A stretch of DNA of 64,000 nucleotides from Apostichopus japonicus (lineage: Eukaryota > Echinodermata > Holothuroidea > Aspidochirotida > Stichopodidae). Below the pieces are notes generated by a model. The model ran no database searches. It was not told where the DNA came from and was given only the letters and a program-made list of their open reading frames with translations. A program made the position numbers and the translations under genes. The stretch lies in contig NC_092566.1 of assembly GCF_037975245.1 (NCBI RefSeq), positions 18,697,001 to 18,761,000 of the forward strand, read 5' to 3'. The stretch's first letter is position 1; every line of letters starts with the position of its first letter. This document shows positions 1 to 16,000 of this stretch, piece after piece.

Positions 1-1010
1 GGATGGGTAATCCATGCACTCAATTTCTAGTAGGTAATAAACATACCTTCAGAGGATGGGTAACGGATGCTATTCACTCTAAATAACAAGTTAATGAAAT
101 TTCTGGGAGGGGATGGGTAATCCATGCACTCAACTTGCAGTAGCTAGCAAACATACCTTCAGAGGATGGGTAATGGATTCTATTCACTCTGAATAACTCG
201 TTGCTGAAACTTCTGGGAGGGGATGGGTAATCCATGCACTCAACTTCGAGGTAAGGCTATAAACATACCTTCAAAGGATGGGTAATGGATCCTATTCACT
301 CTAAATAACTCGTCTATTAACTTCTAGTAGGGATGGGTAATCCATGCACTCAACTTCTAGTAGGTAGTAAACATACCTTCAGGAGATGGGTAATTGATGC
401 TTTTCATTCTAAATAATTGATTAAACTTCTGGGAGGGGAAGGGTAATCCATGCACTCAACTGTTAGTAGGTAGTAAACATACCTTCAGAGGATGGGTAAT
501 GAATGCTATTCACTCTGAATAACTTGTTGATGAAACTTCTTGGAGGGGATGGGTAATCCATGCACTCAACTTCTAGTAAGTAGTAAACATACCTTCAGGA
601 GATGGGTAATTGATGCTTTTCATTCTAAATAATTAATTGATTACACTTCTGGGAGGGGAAGGGTAATCCATGCACTCAACTGTTAGTAGGTAGTAAACAT
701 ACCTTCAGAGGATGGGTAATGAATGCTATTCACTCTAAATAACTTGTTGATTAATCTTCTTGGAGGGGATGGGTAATCCATGCACTCAACTTTTAGTAGC
801 TAGTAAACATACCTTCAGAGGATGGGTAATGAATGCTATTCACTCTAAATAACTTGTTAATCTTCTTGGAGCAGATGGGTAATCCATGCACTCAACTTGT
901 AGTAGGTAGTAAACATACCTTCGGAGGATGGGTAATGGATGATATTCACTCTTAATATTTAGATGATAAAAATTCTGGGAGTGGAAGAGTAAACCTCGCA
1001 ATCCAGTTCC
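1..1010. repeat. Minisatellite, about 108-111-bp dimeric unit, about 9 copies
   Basis: The block starting GGATGGGTAATCCATGCACT recurs at 1, 111, 221, 331, about 437, 547, 657, 767 and 873. Each unit is itself two related halves of about 55 bp, both starting GGATGGGTAAT, so the array is a dimer-based higher-order repeat. It runs off the left edge of the window and degrades rightwards near 1010. Confidence 0.93.
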
Positions 1011-2565
1011 AATAAAGTATTGGACACACCTGCTTGACATGGAATGAAGCTACAGTTTAGTGATGGTTAACAAGCTGCAAGGAGAGCTTGAAATATCATC
1101 AATTATTCAACTTTGGATTCCTGGAGAGGATGGGTAGAGGGATAATTAAGACTGCATACATTTCAGAGTACAATATCATTAACTGTTAACAAAGTAAACA
1201 CATCTTTGACTGAATCTCAAGCAAACCCTGCAGCATACAGACTTGAAATACCAAGTCTTTGAGTCTTACATTCGTTGTGGCTGATGTAATTGTATGACCA
1301 CAATAACTTCTTTGGCTTCTCACAGATGCATTCTTTTTTGCTGTTATTAATAGTTGTAAAGATCACCACAAAATCTGTGCAGTGAAATACTATATCAATC
1401 AGAGCACATTGCTCCAACCTTGTAAACATGATAACCCTCAAGTAAGACATCATTGAACAGCATACTTTGTTTGTAGAGCCATCTTAGTGAGTTCAAGGAG
1501 CCTTCATGTTTGTTTGGAAGGGGGAAGGTGGAAAGGGAGTTGAGGTCAAGAGAGGTCAATGTCTGAAAAGGTAAACTCATTAACTGCAATTGCAGCTTTC
1601 ATGAATTTGATACAAGCTATGTGGATCCATGTTAGTATAAGAAATCCGTTCGTCTTTAACACAATAACTGCAGGTGTAAATTATTGATGAACTTCGTGTT
1701 TGGTATATCTGAGGCATCTATGAAGATGATTAAAAATAAATTAATTAGAACCTTAAATCATTTTGGTATGTTAATTTTTTGCGTTTATTTAAAGATCATT
1801 CTAATTCCTCTGCGGGCAGTAAACATTTCTTTAGATATGGCCCATTTAAAATGTCATAAATTCAGGATATCTTTCTTATATAAAGGTGCCTAAAACTTAA
1901 CAGATGGCTGTCATTAATCAAGATATCTTAAAATAAATCGCAGATATCTAAAACTATAGATAACTTTAATTACTTGGAGACAAGCTTTTAAACGTTAATT
2001 TGGGAATGAAACCATAACTTCCAGCCCGCTGCATCGGCTAAGTAACTACGTGATATTGACTACATCGGCTAAGTAACTACGTGATATCGACTACATCGAC
2101 TGTTAGCAATGGTTATGGTTGTCACTACAGAACGGGTTTGCCAACAATTAGAGGGCGTGATACTATAAAGAATTCTTTGGAAAACGTACTTGCTACATTC
2201 TTTGCGTCGTCCATTTCAGTTCCGCCCAGTTCAGTGTAAGACCCTCGCTATTTATTCGTTAAGTAGTTCAAGTGGAGGCCGATGGCCGGCTGCATGGTTA
2301 ACCTCGCCTCTAAACCGACTTGCAGGCTTATCTGAGCAGAGTCAGGCCCATATCGACCTACATGCAGGTTACCGTCGGCTTCATAGTATTGATATCTTGA
2401 TGTAGTTAGTTGTCATTGTAAGCAAGCACTTTCGCTGTTAGTTTCATTATCTTTCCAGGCTTATTCATGCTCGCCACTTGCACAATTTCTTTGGTCCCAG
2501 CCAGTATTGTCTATACACACGTATAATATATTAGGTATTCTTTATCTCCCTCTGTATAGACGACC
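1011..2565. other. AT-rich noncoding stretch with a short duplication
   Basis: No gene was recognised. The only structure seen is a direct duplication of about 33 bp around 2035-2103 (the phrase GGCTAAGTAACTACGTGATA occurs twice). Short ORFs here have no recognisable domains. Confidence 0.6.
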
Positions 2566-2573
2566 ATTTATAT

Positions 2574-3128
2574 TAAGGTGACCATATTTTCCTGACTATA
2601 ATCGGGGACATTTATTGCGTGACTGATATGGGGGAGGGGTCTATGGGGAGGGGGTGTCCCCCTTAGAAAATTAGAAAATTTTCAAGTGCCTAAGGTGCTT
2701 AGATGTAAAATGGTGATACTTAGGACCTTTTTTAAATCAATTTTATTTTCAAAAATGTAGCTTTTTTTAGATGAAATTCACTTACTTCACGTGGTTCTTT
2801 GAGAGCTTGTGAGTTGCTCATGCTCACACTATAAGTGTCGTTGTGTCGCCGTAGTTGCCAATTATAAAGTCGAAAGAGTGCTAGGCGAGATCGATCTAGC
2901 ATATTTTTAACAGTGTTTCTACTTTACGCTGCCCCACCTGTTCCGTTCTACGCCTGCACACTTGACTAAATTTTGTTTTTATAATTATTTTACTAATAAT
3001 GTGGGATATTTTCAAAATTCCTGAACATTTAGACGAATCGGGGACATTTTCGGGGACACTTGTTCATCGGGGACAGCACACTGTAATCGGGGACTGTCCC
3101 CGAAAATCGGGGACGTCTGGTCACCTTA
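2574..3128. mobile_element. hAT-type nonautonomous DNA transposon (MITE), 555 bp
   Basis: Ends are inverted: left TAAGGTGACCA, right TGGTCACCTTA. The element is bounded by a perfect 8-bp target duplication, ATTTATAT, at 2566-2573 and 3129-3136, the length typical of hAT transposases. Subterminal inverted copies of ATCGGGGAC occur at both ends, clustered on the right (3035-3115). No transposase is encoded. The termini resemble the GGTGACCA-type ends of Tip100/Zaphod-like hAT families (from memory, not a database search). Confidence 0.88.
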
Positions 3129-3136
3129 ATTTATAT

Positions 3137-3945
3137 ATGCTTCTAATGCGACTTGAAGGTAGAGGTTTGTCCTGTCCCATGTTCAGCCTTGTTCTCATTT
3201 CAATACAGGGTACTATACAACTCGATACAGTCATCACTGTCACAACCTTTCAGCAAACGTGTTTGTGAATAGCGCTATCTACTTTTCACAGCCGTCAACA
3301 CAAACAAGCCTTGGTAATTCCAGTAGCAAGTCGTTATATGGGTTGCTTCGTAACCACAATATGGGGTTCCGACTTTAATACTGTACATGTGAGTAAAGTG
3401 GCATATATATAGTGTCAATATGTTCTCAATAGAGTTTGTCACATAAAATGCCGTGTGATCGAAAGAGCATTTCAAGAAATCGTCCGTGAGACGACAGTGA
3501 TGATGTACGGCGAGGACTAGTAATCTTGTCATACGCCCTCTGTTGATATGCCAGTCACTCATTGAACACCAAACAGTTGATATTGGTTCCGTCAGTGTGA
3601 TCGCTAAAGGGAGGCGGAGTCAATAACAATATCAACATTTTCCGAGTTTTCTAGGAAAATCTATTACGAGGGTGTATCACGTCACACATATTAGCTCTAG
3701 TTGTAAATCTGGAACGCGAAATGGAACATAAATTGGCAACATCTTATATGGCAAGACATCATTTGGTAACATGAAGCAGAATTGTTATTATTTGTCATTA
3801 TGTCGTCATGGTGCCCAAAGACGACATTACATTTGAACAAAGAAAGATAAGCGTTGTAAGAGAACGATTTTTTTTTTTCACAATCAAGTTGTCTTTGGGG
3901 AAATGTGTGTGTGTTCTTACTGTCATCTCGTTGTTCCACAAGGTG
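3137..3945. other. Noncoding stretch, no recognised feature
   Basis: Unique-looking sequence between the hAT element and the 42-bp array. Two ORFs of 80-95 codons have no recognisable domain and no supporting features. Confidence 0.5.
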
Positions 3946-5615
3946 TATGCTAATATGTACAGTACTGTCTAACTGAACTAGTGAGAGTATCCTAATATGT
4001 ACAGTACTGTCTAACTGAACTAGTGAGAGTATCCTAATATGGACAGTACTGTCTAACTGAACTAGTGAGAGTATCCTAATATGGACAGTACTGTCTAACT
4101 GAACTAGTGAGAGTATCCTAATATGGACAGTACTGTCTAACTGAACTAGTGAGAGTATGCTAATATGTCAGTACTGTCTAACTGAACTAGTGAGAGTATC
4201 CTAATATGTACAGTACTGTCTAACTGAACTAGTGAGGGTATCCTAATATGGACAGTACTGTCTAACTGAACTAGTGAGAGTATCCTAATATGTACAGTAC
4301 TGTCTAACTGAACTAGTGAGGGTATCCTACTATGGACAGTACTGTCTAACTGAACTAGTGAGAGTATCCTAATATGTACAGTACTGTCTAACTGAACTAG
4401 TGAGAGTATCCTAATATGTACAGTACTGTCTAACTGAACTAGTGAGAGTATCCTAATATGGACAGTACTGTCTAACTGAACTAGTGAGAGTAGCCTAATA
4501 TGGACAGTACTGTCTAACTGAACTAGTGAGAGTATCCTAATATGGACAGTACTGTCTAACTGAACTAGTGAGAGTATCCTAATATGGACAGTACTGTCTA
4601 ACTGAACTAGTGAGAGTATGCTAATATGTCAGTACTGTCTAACTGAACTAGTGAGAGTATCCTAATATGGACAGTACTGTCTAACTGAACTAGTGAGGGT
4701 ATCCTAATATGGACAGTACTGTCTAACTGAACTAGTGAGAGTATCCTAATATGTACAGTACTGTCTAACTGAACTAGTGAGAGTATCCTAATATGGACAG
4801 TACTGTCTAACTGAACTAGTGAGAGTATCCTAATATGGACAGTACTGTCTAACTGAACTAGTGAGGGTATCCTAATATGGACAGTACTGTCTAACTGAAC
4901 TAGTGAGAGTATCCTAATATGTACAGTACTGTCTAACTGAACTAGTGAGAGTATCCTAATATGTACAGTACTGTCTAACTGAACTATTGAGAGTATCCTA
5001 ATATGGACAGTACTGTCTAACTGAACTAGTGAGAGTATGCTAATATGGACAGTACTGTCTAACTGAACTAGTGAGAGTATCCTAATATGGACAGTACTGT
5101 CTAACTGAACTAGTGAGGGTATCCTAATATGGACAGTACTGTCTAACTGAACTATTGAGAGTATCCTAATATGTACAGTACTGTCTAACTGAACTAGTGA
5201 GAGTATGCTAATATGTCAGTACTGTCTAACTGAACTAGTGAGAGTATCCTAATATGGACAGTACTGTCTAACTGAACTAGTGAGAGTATCCTAATATGTA
5301 CAGTACTGTCTAACTGAACTAGTGAGAGTATGCTAATATGGACAGTACTGTCTAACTGAACTAGTGAGAGTATCCTAATATGGACAGTACTGTCTAACTG
5401 AACTATTGAGAGTATCCTAATATGGACAGTACTGTCTAACTGAACTAGTGAGAGTATCCTAATATGGACAGTACTGTCTAACTGAACTAGTGAGAGTATC
5501 CTAATATGGACAGTACTGTCTAACTGAACTAGTGAGAGTATCCTAATATGGACAGTACTGTCTAACTGAACTAGTGAGGGTATCCTAATATGTACAGTAC
5601 TGTCTAACTGAACTA
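3946..5615. repeat. Minisatellite, 42-bp unit, about 40 copies
   Basis: The unit contains GACAGTACTGTCTAACTGAA and ACTAGTGAGAGTATCC. Most units carry a perfect 12-bp palindrome GACAGTACTGTC; a TAC-for-GAC variant keeps a 10-bp palindrome. Because 42 is divisible by three, the minus strand reads open with a 14-residue period (5194-5625), which is not evidence of a protein. Units are highly homogeneous, with a few single-base indels. Confidence 0.97.
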
Positions 5616-7235
<1,620 letters not shown>

Positions 7236-8985
7236 TATTTTAACGAAAAGGTTAATTACTCGTTAATTAGGCTCCGCCGAGTAAAAAATCTATCACAGTA
7301 ATCTCTCTTTAATCAATCGTTGGTTGCTGATATGTTAATGAATGTTAGTGACAATGGAATGCTAAAAATTCCAGATAAACGCAATATGGACATTAAACAT
7401 GCCTTACCAAATGTGAAGTAATCAAATCAGTGTTCGAAGTGTTTGTTGAACAGCGCCCCGACTGAAATGGGCCACATTTCATGATATCGTAGTTCCTTCA
7501 CGTAGTTATTGCTATAGACTGGTAATGACGAAGTCCATAATTGGCACCATCAGATTGTAGAAATAAAGATTAACGACTCAAGTTGTCCGAAAGGCGGTCA
7601 ATTTGTGGAATGACCAGCACCCTAAGTGATGTTGGTCCTCATATTTCAATAGTTTGTTTTTTATTCCATAGACGGAATGACTGAGTGTTGCCATATAAGT
7701 TCCTGCCAAATTGATGTCCCATTTCGCTTTCCATTTCTTGCATTGAAATGATATTGTCGCTTGATGAATCACATTAGTTTGATGCCGTAATGTTGTTTCA
7801 TAGGCGTCTGCAGAATGTAAGTAACCCTACGATATACTACCTGTGTTACACGCTATACACTTCAAACAATCCGTTTGATTTTCACGCTGGAATTACTGTG
7901 ACTGGACCATATGCTGTTTATGATGCACTTCTCCCGGAATAGTTTAAGATATTCCAGAATATATATAATAGCAATTTCATCCACGTCAGTCCATATAAAG
8001 TAGGATGAATATCAACTAGGAGTAATCTCACTCTTCCGAATTGTACATGCAGACCGTGATAACCAGAGGGTTTGGCTTTCGTCACAAATAAACATTTTCC
8101 TTGCTTCATTGGAATTCGATCATAGCGAACGCTCTTACAATTCTATGTTTTTTAAAACACATAAATCACGAATAAAAGGAAGTTGCATATTTATCCGGTA
8201 GCTTATCTGTTGATATGACGTAAACTTACGTGTCTGAAGTACTGAGCATAGTGGTGTACTGTTAGTAAACAGTTTACACAACTAAGAAACGAGCAATCAC
8301 GTTGGAGCTATCGGTTGCGATCTCTCTACTGTTGTTCTTTTAAAACGATTTTTATTTAAATGGGACTTGGGAAGTAAGACGACATTTTTTATCCCAAAAT
8401 GAAAGATATGAAATGTTTGCGGATATGGGGACGTCGATTGAAACTGATCTTAAAATGAATTATGTAAATTTGACACACCTAATTAAACTGACAAATTCAA
8501 TTGCAATTAGAGATATCTTTGCTTAATTCAAATTAATCTGTATTCATTTTAAGATTCCCCTCCCCAATGACTATCGTTGGATGTTTGATCATCTGAGGTT
8601 AAAGAGGCCAGTCTCAAGTCTTGGAAATGCACAGATTCGTTAAGTAATGCATGAACGCATTTCATACTTTATATCAGCATTGCCTTCAGGTTTCGTTCGA
8701 AATAAAAATTTAAATTATAAAATGAAATTTCGATATGACAAGTCGCATTTCCAGGAAAGAAGATGATATTGCGATAAAATAAGGAATTCGGATAAGACTC
8801 CATATTGTAAGATAAAAAATGCAATTTCCAACGTCCCATTTGGGCCACCGTACAAAACCCAAATTCTTCAGCTCAAACCAAAATTACTAAAAAGTATAAC
8901 ACTATGAAAGTTGGCTTTTACCGTTGTTGTTGTCCATCTCAGCTAGATCGAACACTCATATATACCTATACTCCTATTAGTATCC
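7236..8985. other. Noncoding stretch, no recognised feature
   Basis: AT-rich sequence with no coding, RNA or transposon signal that I could support. Confidence 0.5.
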
Positions 8986-11535
8986 GCAGAGAAAAGACCC
9001 ATTAGCACACATAGTCTTCTATGCAGCTAGAGGGAAGACCCATTAATACATATAGTCCTATAAGTATACTATGCAGCTATAGAGAAGACCCATTAATACA
9101 TATAGTCCTATAAGTATACTATGCAGCTAGAGAGAAGACCCATTAGCACATATAGTCCTATAAGTATACTATGTAGCTAGAGGGAAGACCCATTAATACA
9201 TATAGTCCTATAAGTATACTATGCAGCTAGAGAGAAGACCCATTGATACATATAGTCATATAAGTATACTATGCAGCTAGAGAGAAGACCCATTAATACA
9301 TATAGTCCTATAAGTATACTATGCAGCTAGAGGGAAGACCCATTAATACATATAGTCCTATAAGTATACTATGCAGCTAGAGAGAAGACCCATTAATACA
9401 TATAGTCCTATAAGTATACTATGCAGCTAGAGGGAAGACCCATTAATACATATAGTCCTATAAGTATACTATGCAGCTAGAGAGAAGACCCATTAATACA
9501 TATAGTCCTATAAGTATACTATGCAGCTAGAGGGAAGACCCATTAATACATATAGTCCTATAAGTATACTATGCAGCTAGAGAGAAGACCCATTAATACA
9601 TATAGTCCTATAAGTATACTATGCAGCTAGAGGGAAGACCCATTAATACATATAGTCCTATAAGTATACTATGCAGCTAGAGGGAAGACCCATTAATACA
9701 TATAGTCCTATAAGTATACTATGCAGCTAGAGAGAAGACCCATTAATACATATAGTCCTATAAGTATACTATGCAGCTAGAGGGAAGACCCATTAATACA
9801 TATAGTCCTATAAGTATACTATGCAGCTAGAGAGAAGACCCATTAATACATATAGTCCTATAAGTATACTATGCAGCTAGAGAGAAGACCCATTAATACA
9901 TATAGTCATATAAGTATACTATGCAGCTAGAGGGAAGACCCATTAATACATATAGACCTATAAGTATACTATGCAGCTAGAGAGAAGACCCATTGATACA
10001 TATAGTCATATAAGTATACTATGCAGCTAGAGGGAAGACCCATTAATACATATAGTCATATAAGTATACTATGCAGCTAGAGGGAAGACCCATTAATACA
10101 TATAGACCTATAAGTATACTATGCAGCTAGAGAGAAGACCCATTAATACATATAGTCCTATAAGTATACTATGCAGCTAGAGAGAAGACCCATTAATACA
10201 TATAGTCATATAAGTATACTATGCAGCTAGAGGGAAGACCCATTAATACATATAGTCCTATAAGTATACTATGCAGCTAGAGGGAAGACCCATTAATATA
10301 TATAGTCCTATAAGTATACTATGCAGCTAGAGAGAAGACCCATTAATACATATAGTCCTATAAGTATACTATGCAGCTAGAGGGAAGACCCATTAATACA
10401 TATAGTCCTATAAGTATACTATGCAGCTAGAGAGAAGACCCATTAATACATATAGTCCTATAAGTATACTATGCAGCTAGAGAGAAGACCCATTAATACA
10501 TATAGTCATATAAGTATACTATGCAGCTAGAGGGAAGACCCATTAATACATATATTCCTATAAGTATACTATGCAGCTAGAGGGAAGACCCATTAATACA
10601 TATAGTCCTATAAGTATACTATGCAGCTAGAGAGAAGACCCATTAATACGTATAGTCCTATAAGTATACTATGCAGCTAGAGGGAAGACCCATTAATACA
10701 TATAGTCCTATAAGTATACTATGCAGCTAGAGGGAAGACCCATTAATACATATAGTCCTATAAGTATACTATGCAGCTAGAGAGAAGACCCATTAATATG
10801 TATAGTCCTATAAGTATACTATGCAGCTAGAGGGAAGACCCATTAATACATATAGTCCTATAAGTATACTATGCAGCTAGAGAGAAGACCCATTAATACA
10901 TATAGTCCTATAAGTATACTATGCAGCTAGAGGGAAGACCCATTAATACATATAGTCCTATAAGTATACTATGCAGCTAGAGAGAAGACCCATTAATACA
11001 TATAGTCCTATAAGTATACTATGCAGCTAGAGGGAAGACCCATTAATACATATAGTCCTATAAGTATACTATGCAGCTAGAGAGAAGACCCATTAATACA
11101 TATAGTCCTATAAGTATACTATGCAGCTAGAGGGAAGACCCATTAATACATATAATCATATAAGTATACTATGCAGCTAGAGAGAAGACCCATTAATACA
11201 TATAGTCCTATAAGTATACTATGCAGCTAGAGAGAAGACCCATTAATACATATAGTCCTATAAGTATACTATGCAGCTAGAGAGAAGACCCATTAATACA
11301 TATAGTCCTATAAGTATACTATGCAGCTAGAGAGAAGACCCATTAATACATATAGTCCTATAAGTATACTATGCAGCTAGAGAGAAGACCCATTAATATA
11401 TATAGTCCTATAAGTATACTATGCAGCTAGAGGGAAGACCCATTAATACATATAGTCCTATAAGTATACTATGCAGCTAGAGAGAAGACCCATTAATACA
11501 TATAATCCTATAGGTATCCTCAGCTAGAGAGAAAC
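8986..11535. repeat. Minisatellite, 50-bp unit, about 51 copies
   Basis: The unit contains GAAGACCCATTAATACATAT and CCTATAAGTATACTATGCAG. Each has an AGTATACT palindrome. The main variable site is AGGGAAGACC versus AGAGAAGACC; the two types often alternate, hinting at a 100-bp higher-order unit. Other variants are GTCATA for GTCCTA and GATACA for AATACA. Divergence is very low, which suggests recent expansion or homogenisation. Confidence 0.98.
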
Positions 11536-12169
11536 CTTTATTGAACGATTGAGTCATACCAGTATCCTGTTTCCATATATCAGTCTGTGGGTGGGTGTAC
11601 AGATATACTTTGCCATGCGCTTGAACTGAAACAAGAAGTTACAAAATCATAACGAAAGAAGGAATTCCATCAATTTGATTTTGCCTCCGATTATTTCGTA
11701 TTCTAGGAATTTCTTCCACCTTTGGGGTAATCAGAGATTATTTTTTTATCGCTTTGGCTTTGGAATTCAATAACCTTGACTGTTTTAATTACGTTTAGAT
11801 TCCATCCAATTAAATGCATGCTTGCAAAGGGCAAAAATCAATCGTTACGACACTTGATTGTGACTAGACGATTTCTGCAATTTTTACTGACAGGAGGTCC
11901 GTCTTTATACTACACAGACGAGATTTCTCTAATCTTTACGTGTGCTGCCTGTATCACATCTGGCATCACTCTACATGCTCACACATACATTAACGATTGG
12001 AAGAAAAGAAAAAAGAAATAATTATAAGTTATGTTTTCGTCGTGTTGCTGTCTTTCAATCGATCAAGGTATAGTGTTGGACAATGACGTCAGCGTCAAGG
12101 CCAGTCTCGTTTCCTTCACAAGCTGCTTTTGATCAAGTGTAACAACTAACATGATATATACAAATAGGC
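11536..12169. other. Noncoding stretch, no recognised feature
   Basis: Short unique sequence between two minisatellites. The 81-codon ORF at 11776-12021 has no recognisable domain. Confidence 0.5.
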
Positions 12170-13020
12170 CACGGGTATAGGGGTGTCACGGGTATAAGGG
12201 TGTCACGAGTATAGGGGTGTCATGGGTATAGGGTGTCACGGGTATAGGGGTGTCACGAGTATAGGGGTGTCATGGGTATAGGGTGTCACGGGTATAGGGG
12301 TGTCACGAATATTGGGGTGTCACGAGTATAGGGGTGTCACTTGTACAGGGTGTCACGAGTATAGGGGTGTCACGAGTATAGCTGTGTCACGGGTATAGGG
12401 ATGTCACGAGTACAGGGGTGTCACACGTATAGGGTGTCACGAATATAGGGGTGTCACGAGTATAGGGGTGTCACGGGTATAGGGGTTTCACGAGTACAGG
12501 GGTGTCACGAGTACAGGGGTGTCACGAGTATAGGGGTGTCACAAGTACAACGGTAACACGGGTGTAGGGGTGTCACGGGTATAAAGGTGTCACGAGTATA
12601 GGGGTGTCACGGGTATATGGGTGTTACGAGTATAGGGGTGTCACGGGCATAGGGGTGCCACGAGTCAATGGGTGTCACTAGTATAGGGGTGTCACGGATA
12701 TAGGGGTGTCACGGGGATAGGAATGTCACGGGTATAGGGGTGTCACGAGTACAGGGGTGTCACGGGTACAGGGGTGTCACGAGTATAGGGTGTCACGAGT
12801 AAAGGGTGTCATGAGTATAGGGTGTCACGAGTATAGGGGTGTTACGGGTATCGGGGTGTCACGGGTATCGGGGTGTCATGGGTATGGGCTGTCACGGGTG
12901 TTGGGGTGTCACGGGTGTAGGGGTGTCACGGGTAAAGGGGTGTCACGGGTAAAGGGGTGTCACGACGACAGGGGTGTCACGAGGACAGGGGTGTCACGAG
13001 GATAGATTGTCACCGGTATT
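12170..13020. repeat. Minisatellite, about 17-bp unit, about 49 copies
   Basis: The unit is close to CACGGGTATAGGGGTGT, with frequent CACGAGTATAGGGGTGT variants and some 16-bp units. It is G-rich on the + strand, with a GGGG run in most units, and less homogeneous than the 42- and 50-bp arrays. Confidence 0.95.
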
Positions 13021-16000
13021 TTTGTAGGTCTCTAGTTCGATCATGATTTAGCTGATAACTATCAAAACAAATCTGTCATCAATACCTGAATGTGATTAAC
13101 AGTGACTCAGTGACGCTGTATGTGAATTGTCGGTCGTGTGAACCTAATCTGATATAGAAACACCTTCTGGAGATATCTAATGATAAAGTAATATTCTGCG
13201 TATGCGGATTAAGGGGAGGCCAACATGTGATAAGTAGACAGAAGTTATGTCTGTAAAGGACATCAACGGTGACGTCATACTTTATCCGTCGTCTTCTCTA
13301 TAGTAAGGTGTAGCAGACGATCGCATCTGGGTGCTTTTCTTCATCTTAAATCTGTTCCTGTCGTTTGGTTAGGCACAGAAACAGCATTCTCAACCCTTCC
13401 TATTGGATCTCGGCCGATGTTCCTTTAATAACAGCAATAAAGCAATTACACATGCGGCAGTGGCAGGGAAACAGTGAATACTGTAACCTATGTTTTAGCC
13501 TATGTTTTAGCCTGTGTCTCAGCCTATCGTTATATCTGCATATCTCATATCTGCAGTAGTACCCACCACGCGACCATCCCTTTCTCTCTACCACTGCTCA
13601 CATGAACAGTGAATTCTCCTTAGCCTGGGCCCGGACACCTGGATGCAGGGGAAGCCATGTGCCCCCAATGTTTTCACAGTAATACCATTGTCACAACAGA
13701 CATAATTTTCCATACGATTGGATATAGTGGTGTTACTCGTCAAACATGTGCAGGATCGGTAGTGTATGATTATATTGACAGATATGCTCCATTCATGCAT
13801 ATTCAAACAGTTCATCAGCTTTGAATGATCTCTTTCAGGATGTCCCGCTGTAACGGATCATATATATGTGGCCGAGAAGCCCACAACACATTATGTTGTC
13901 TATGTGCGTTTGGAAGAAGGTTCAAGCTTTGAACGGTGACATCAATGATGTACAGTTATTGTCATTTCCTAATCTATCTTACATGCGTCCCTTCTACTGG
14001 CCTCCCCTAACGTCATCTTGTGTTCAGCATCCCCGTCACCATTAGACAAAAGAATAACTTGTTTCAATGAGCTCTTGAAAAATGCAACACATGCAACTAT
14101 ATTATAGCGCAAGATTGCTCATCTCTCTTATGTAAGGGATTTGTCAATTCAAGAGATAAATCAATGTCGACTGTGGTATAGTTTGGAGCGGTCCTGCTTC
14201 AGTGACATAATAACAGAACGGGAATCTTTACCCTATGAGAGGAACGCTGACAAAGCTCCCGCCACGGTTCTTGATTTAATGTACCGCCCTTGTTACGGTA
14301 TGGTGTTGTTAAAGGTTAGAGAGGTCAGAGACTTAAATGGGTAAAAGTTGAATTTGTCAAAATCTGTGTGACTCAGATAGTTCTGTTCTGGTTACATGGT
14401 GTAGAAGAAGAATACAAAGAAATGACTTACTTCATTGTGCAGCTGACAGGACAAAGACCAAACAAGGTGACAACATAGCTTGCTAGCGGCAACATAGTCA
14501 ATGGTTGCGTTATACTTTGAAGTTGTAAATTTGAAAATTGCGAGGTGGTAGTTCTATATGAATAGCAGATTGAAGTTAGTCGTCAGATGAGCTGACTGTA
14601 TGAAGAGTTGAGTTGTCATTAATTTCGTTCGTATTGTTAACTTTTCTATCACTGAATTCAACATTCTGACCGCGATCCGCTCGTCATTGTGGGATAGTTT
14701 ATATTCATCATGATTAAAAACAAATGACATAAATGAAGAAAAATACTCACCAGTAAGATAGGAATGAATCTTTGTTAATACCGACACATTCTAGTAGGTA
14801 TAGACCTGAATAACAACATACTGCGGGATTTAAACAAGATAATCACTTTTATATTTGCCGCCTCATCAATGTTATCGATCGACTACATTTTGTACATAAG
14901 AGGATCATTTGATTGAAGGTTGATGGATAGGCCCCTTACAGCACTAATATAGAAAAAGCTGAATGGCATTGCAATTGACATCGGCAATTTTCGCTGCATG
15001 TCTGGTGTGCTTATGTAGGTTAAACCTTGTGTATTTTATAGATAACTCGGAATGAATATAGCTATGGGAATTTGCATGCATGTTAGTCGTCTGGGAGGCT
15101 GCATGCAGTCACCAACCCTGTAAAATTATTAGATTAATAGTCGCAAAGCATCTTTGTGTTTTAAACATACATTGGACCAAAATGCTGCGTTACCCATTAT
15201 AAGTGTACCACGATCAAGCTCGATCAAAACATGGAGCTGATATTTACCGCTCCGTGATCAAACACTGTCTATCGCATTAATGTTATCTGACATACCACGA
15301 AGCATAAATAACAACATATTATGCAAAGGAGCTGCATTCCCTCTCTACGTCAAATATGTAAACAAACAGCCTCTTACAACGTATGCTTTGGAGCAACCCA
15401 TATCAAGGATGCTTAAGTCCTGATGAGTTCATTTGATAAAAGCAGTTGATGATTATGCCATACTTTGGTCCTAGTTGGGTAATTCTTACATGTTTAGTTT
15501 ATTTATGTACCTTATAAAGTCCCTCTGCTGCTTCCCACGCAACATTTAAATGTACAGTTTTCCATCTGTCAACATGGCAACCCAATTACCTCATTGAATA
15601 AGTAAATATTCTAACGATCCTTCCTGTCAGTGTCTCTTGTCTTGATCTCCTGAATCTTTGTTTCACAAACGAACTGAGATTGCCTGCTCGTCCAATCGAC
15701 TCTTGTGTAGTGTCTTCAAAATAACTGGCTTTAAAAATGGTCAAGTTTCCCTGCATAACTCCCTCTCTGGATACTTGCCATTGACGATGCATTAAGTAAT
15801 CTTGCTGTGCCTGGACAACTAGTAATTGAAATCGATATAGAGACTTTCTTTGACAACTACATAAGTGTCCTTCACTATAGAAATGTTTAAATTTTATTTC
15901 ATGAACATTATCTGTACCCATTAAATGTTGGTTTGACGAAACTATCAAATCTTTTTAGACCATAAAACACAAATAGTCGAGTAAATCGATCAAGATGGGC

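Noticed and set aside
8986-11535. CRISPR-like appearance of regular repeats
   Set aside because: Units are contiguous with no unique spacers, and the DNA is eukaryotic.
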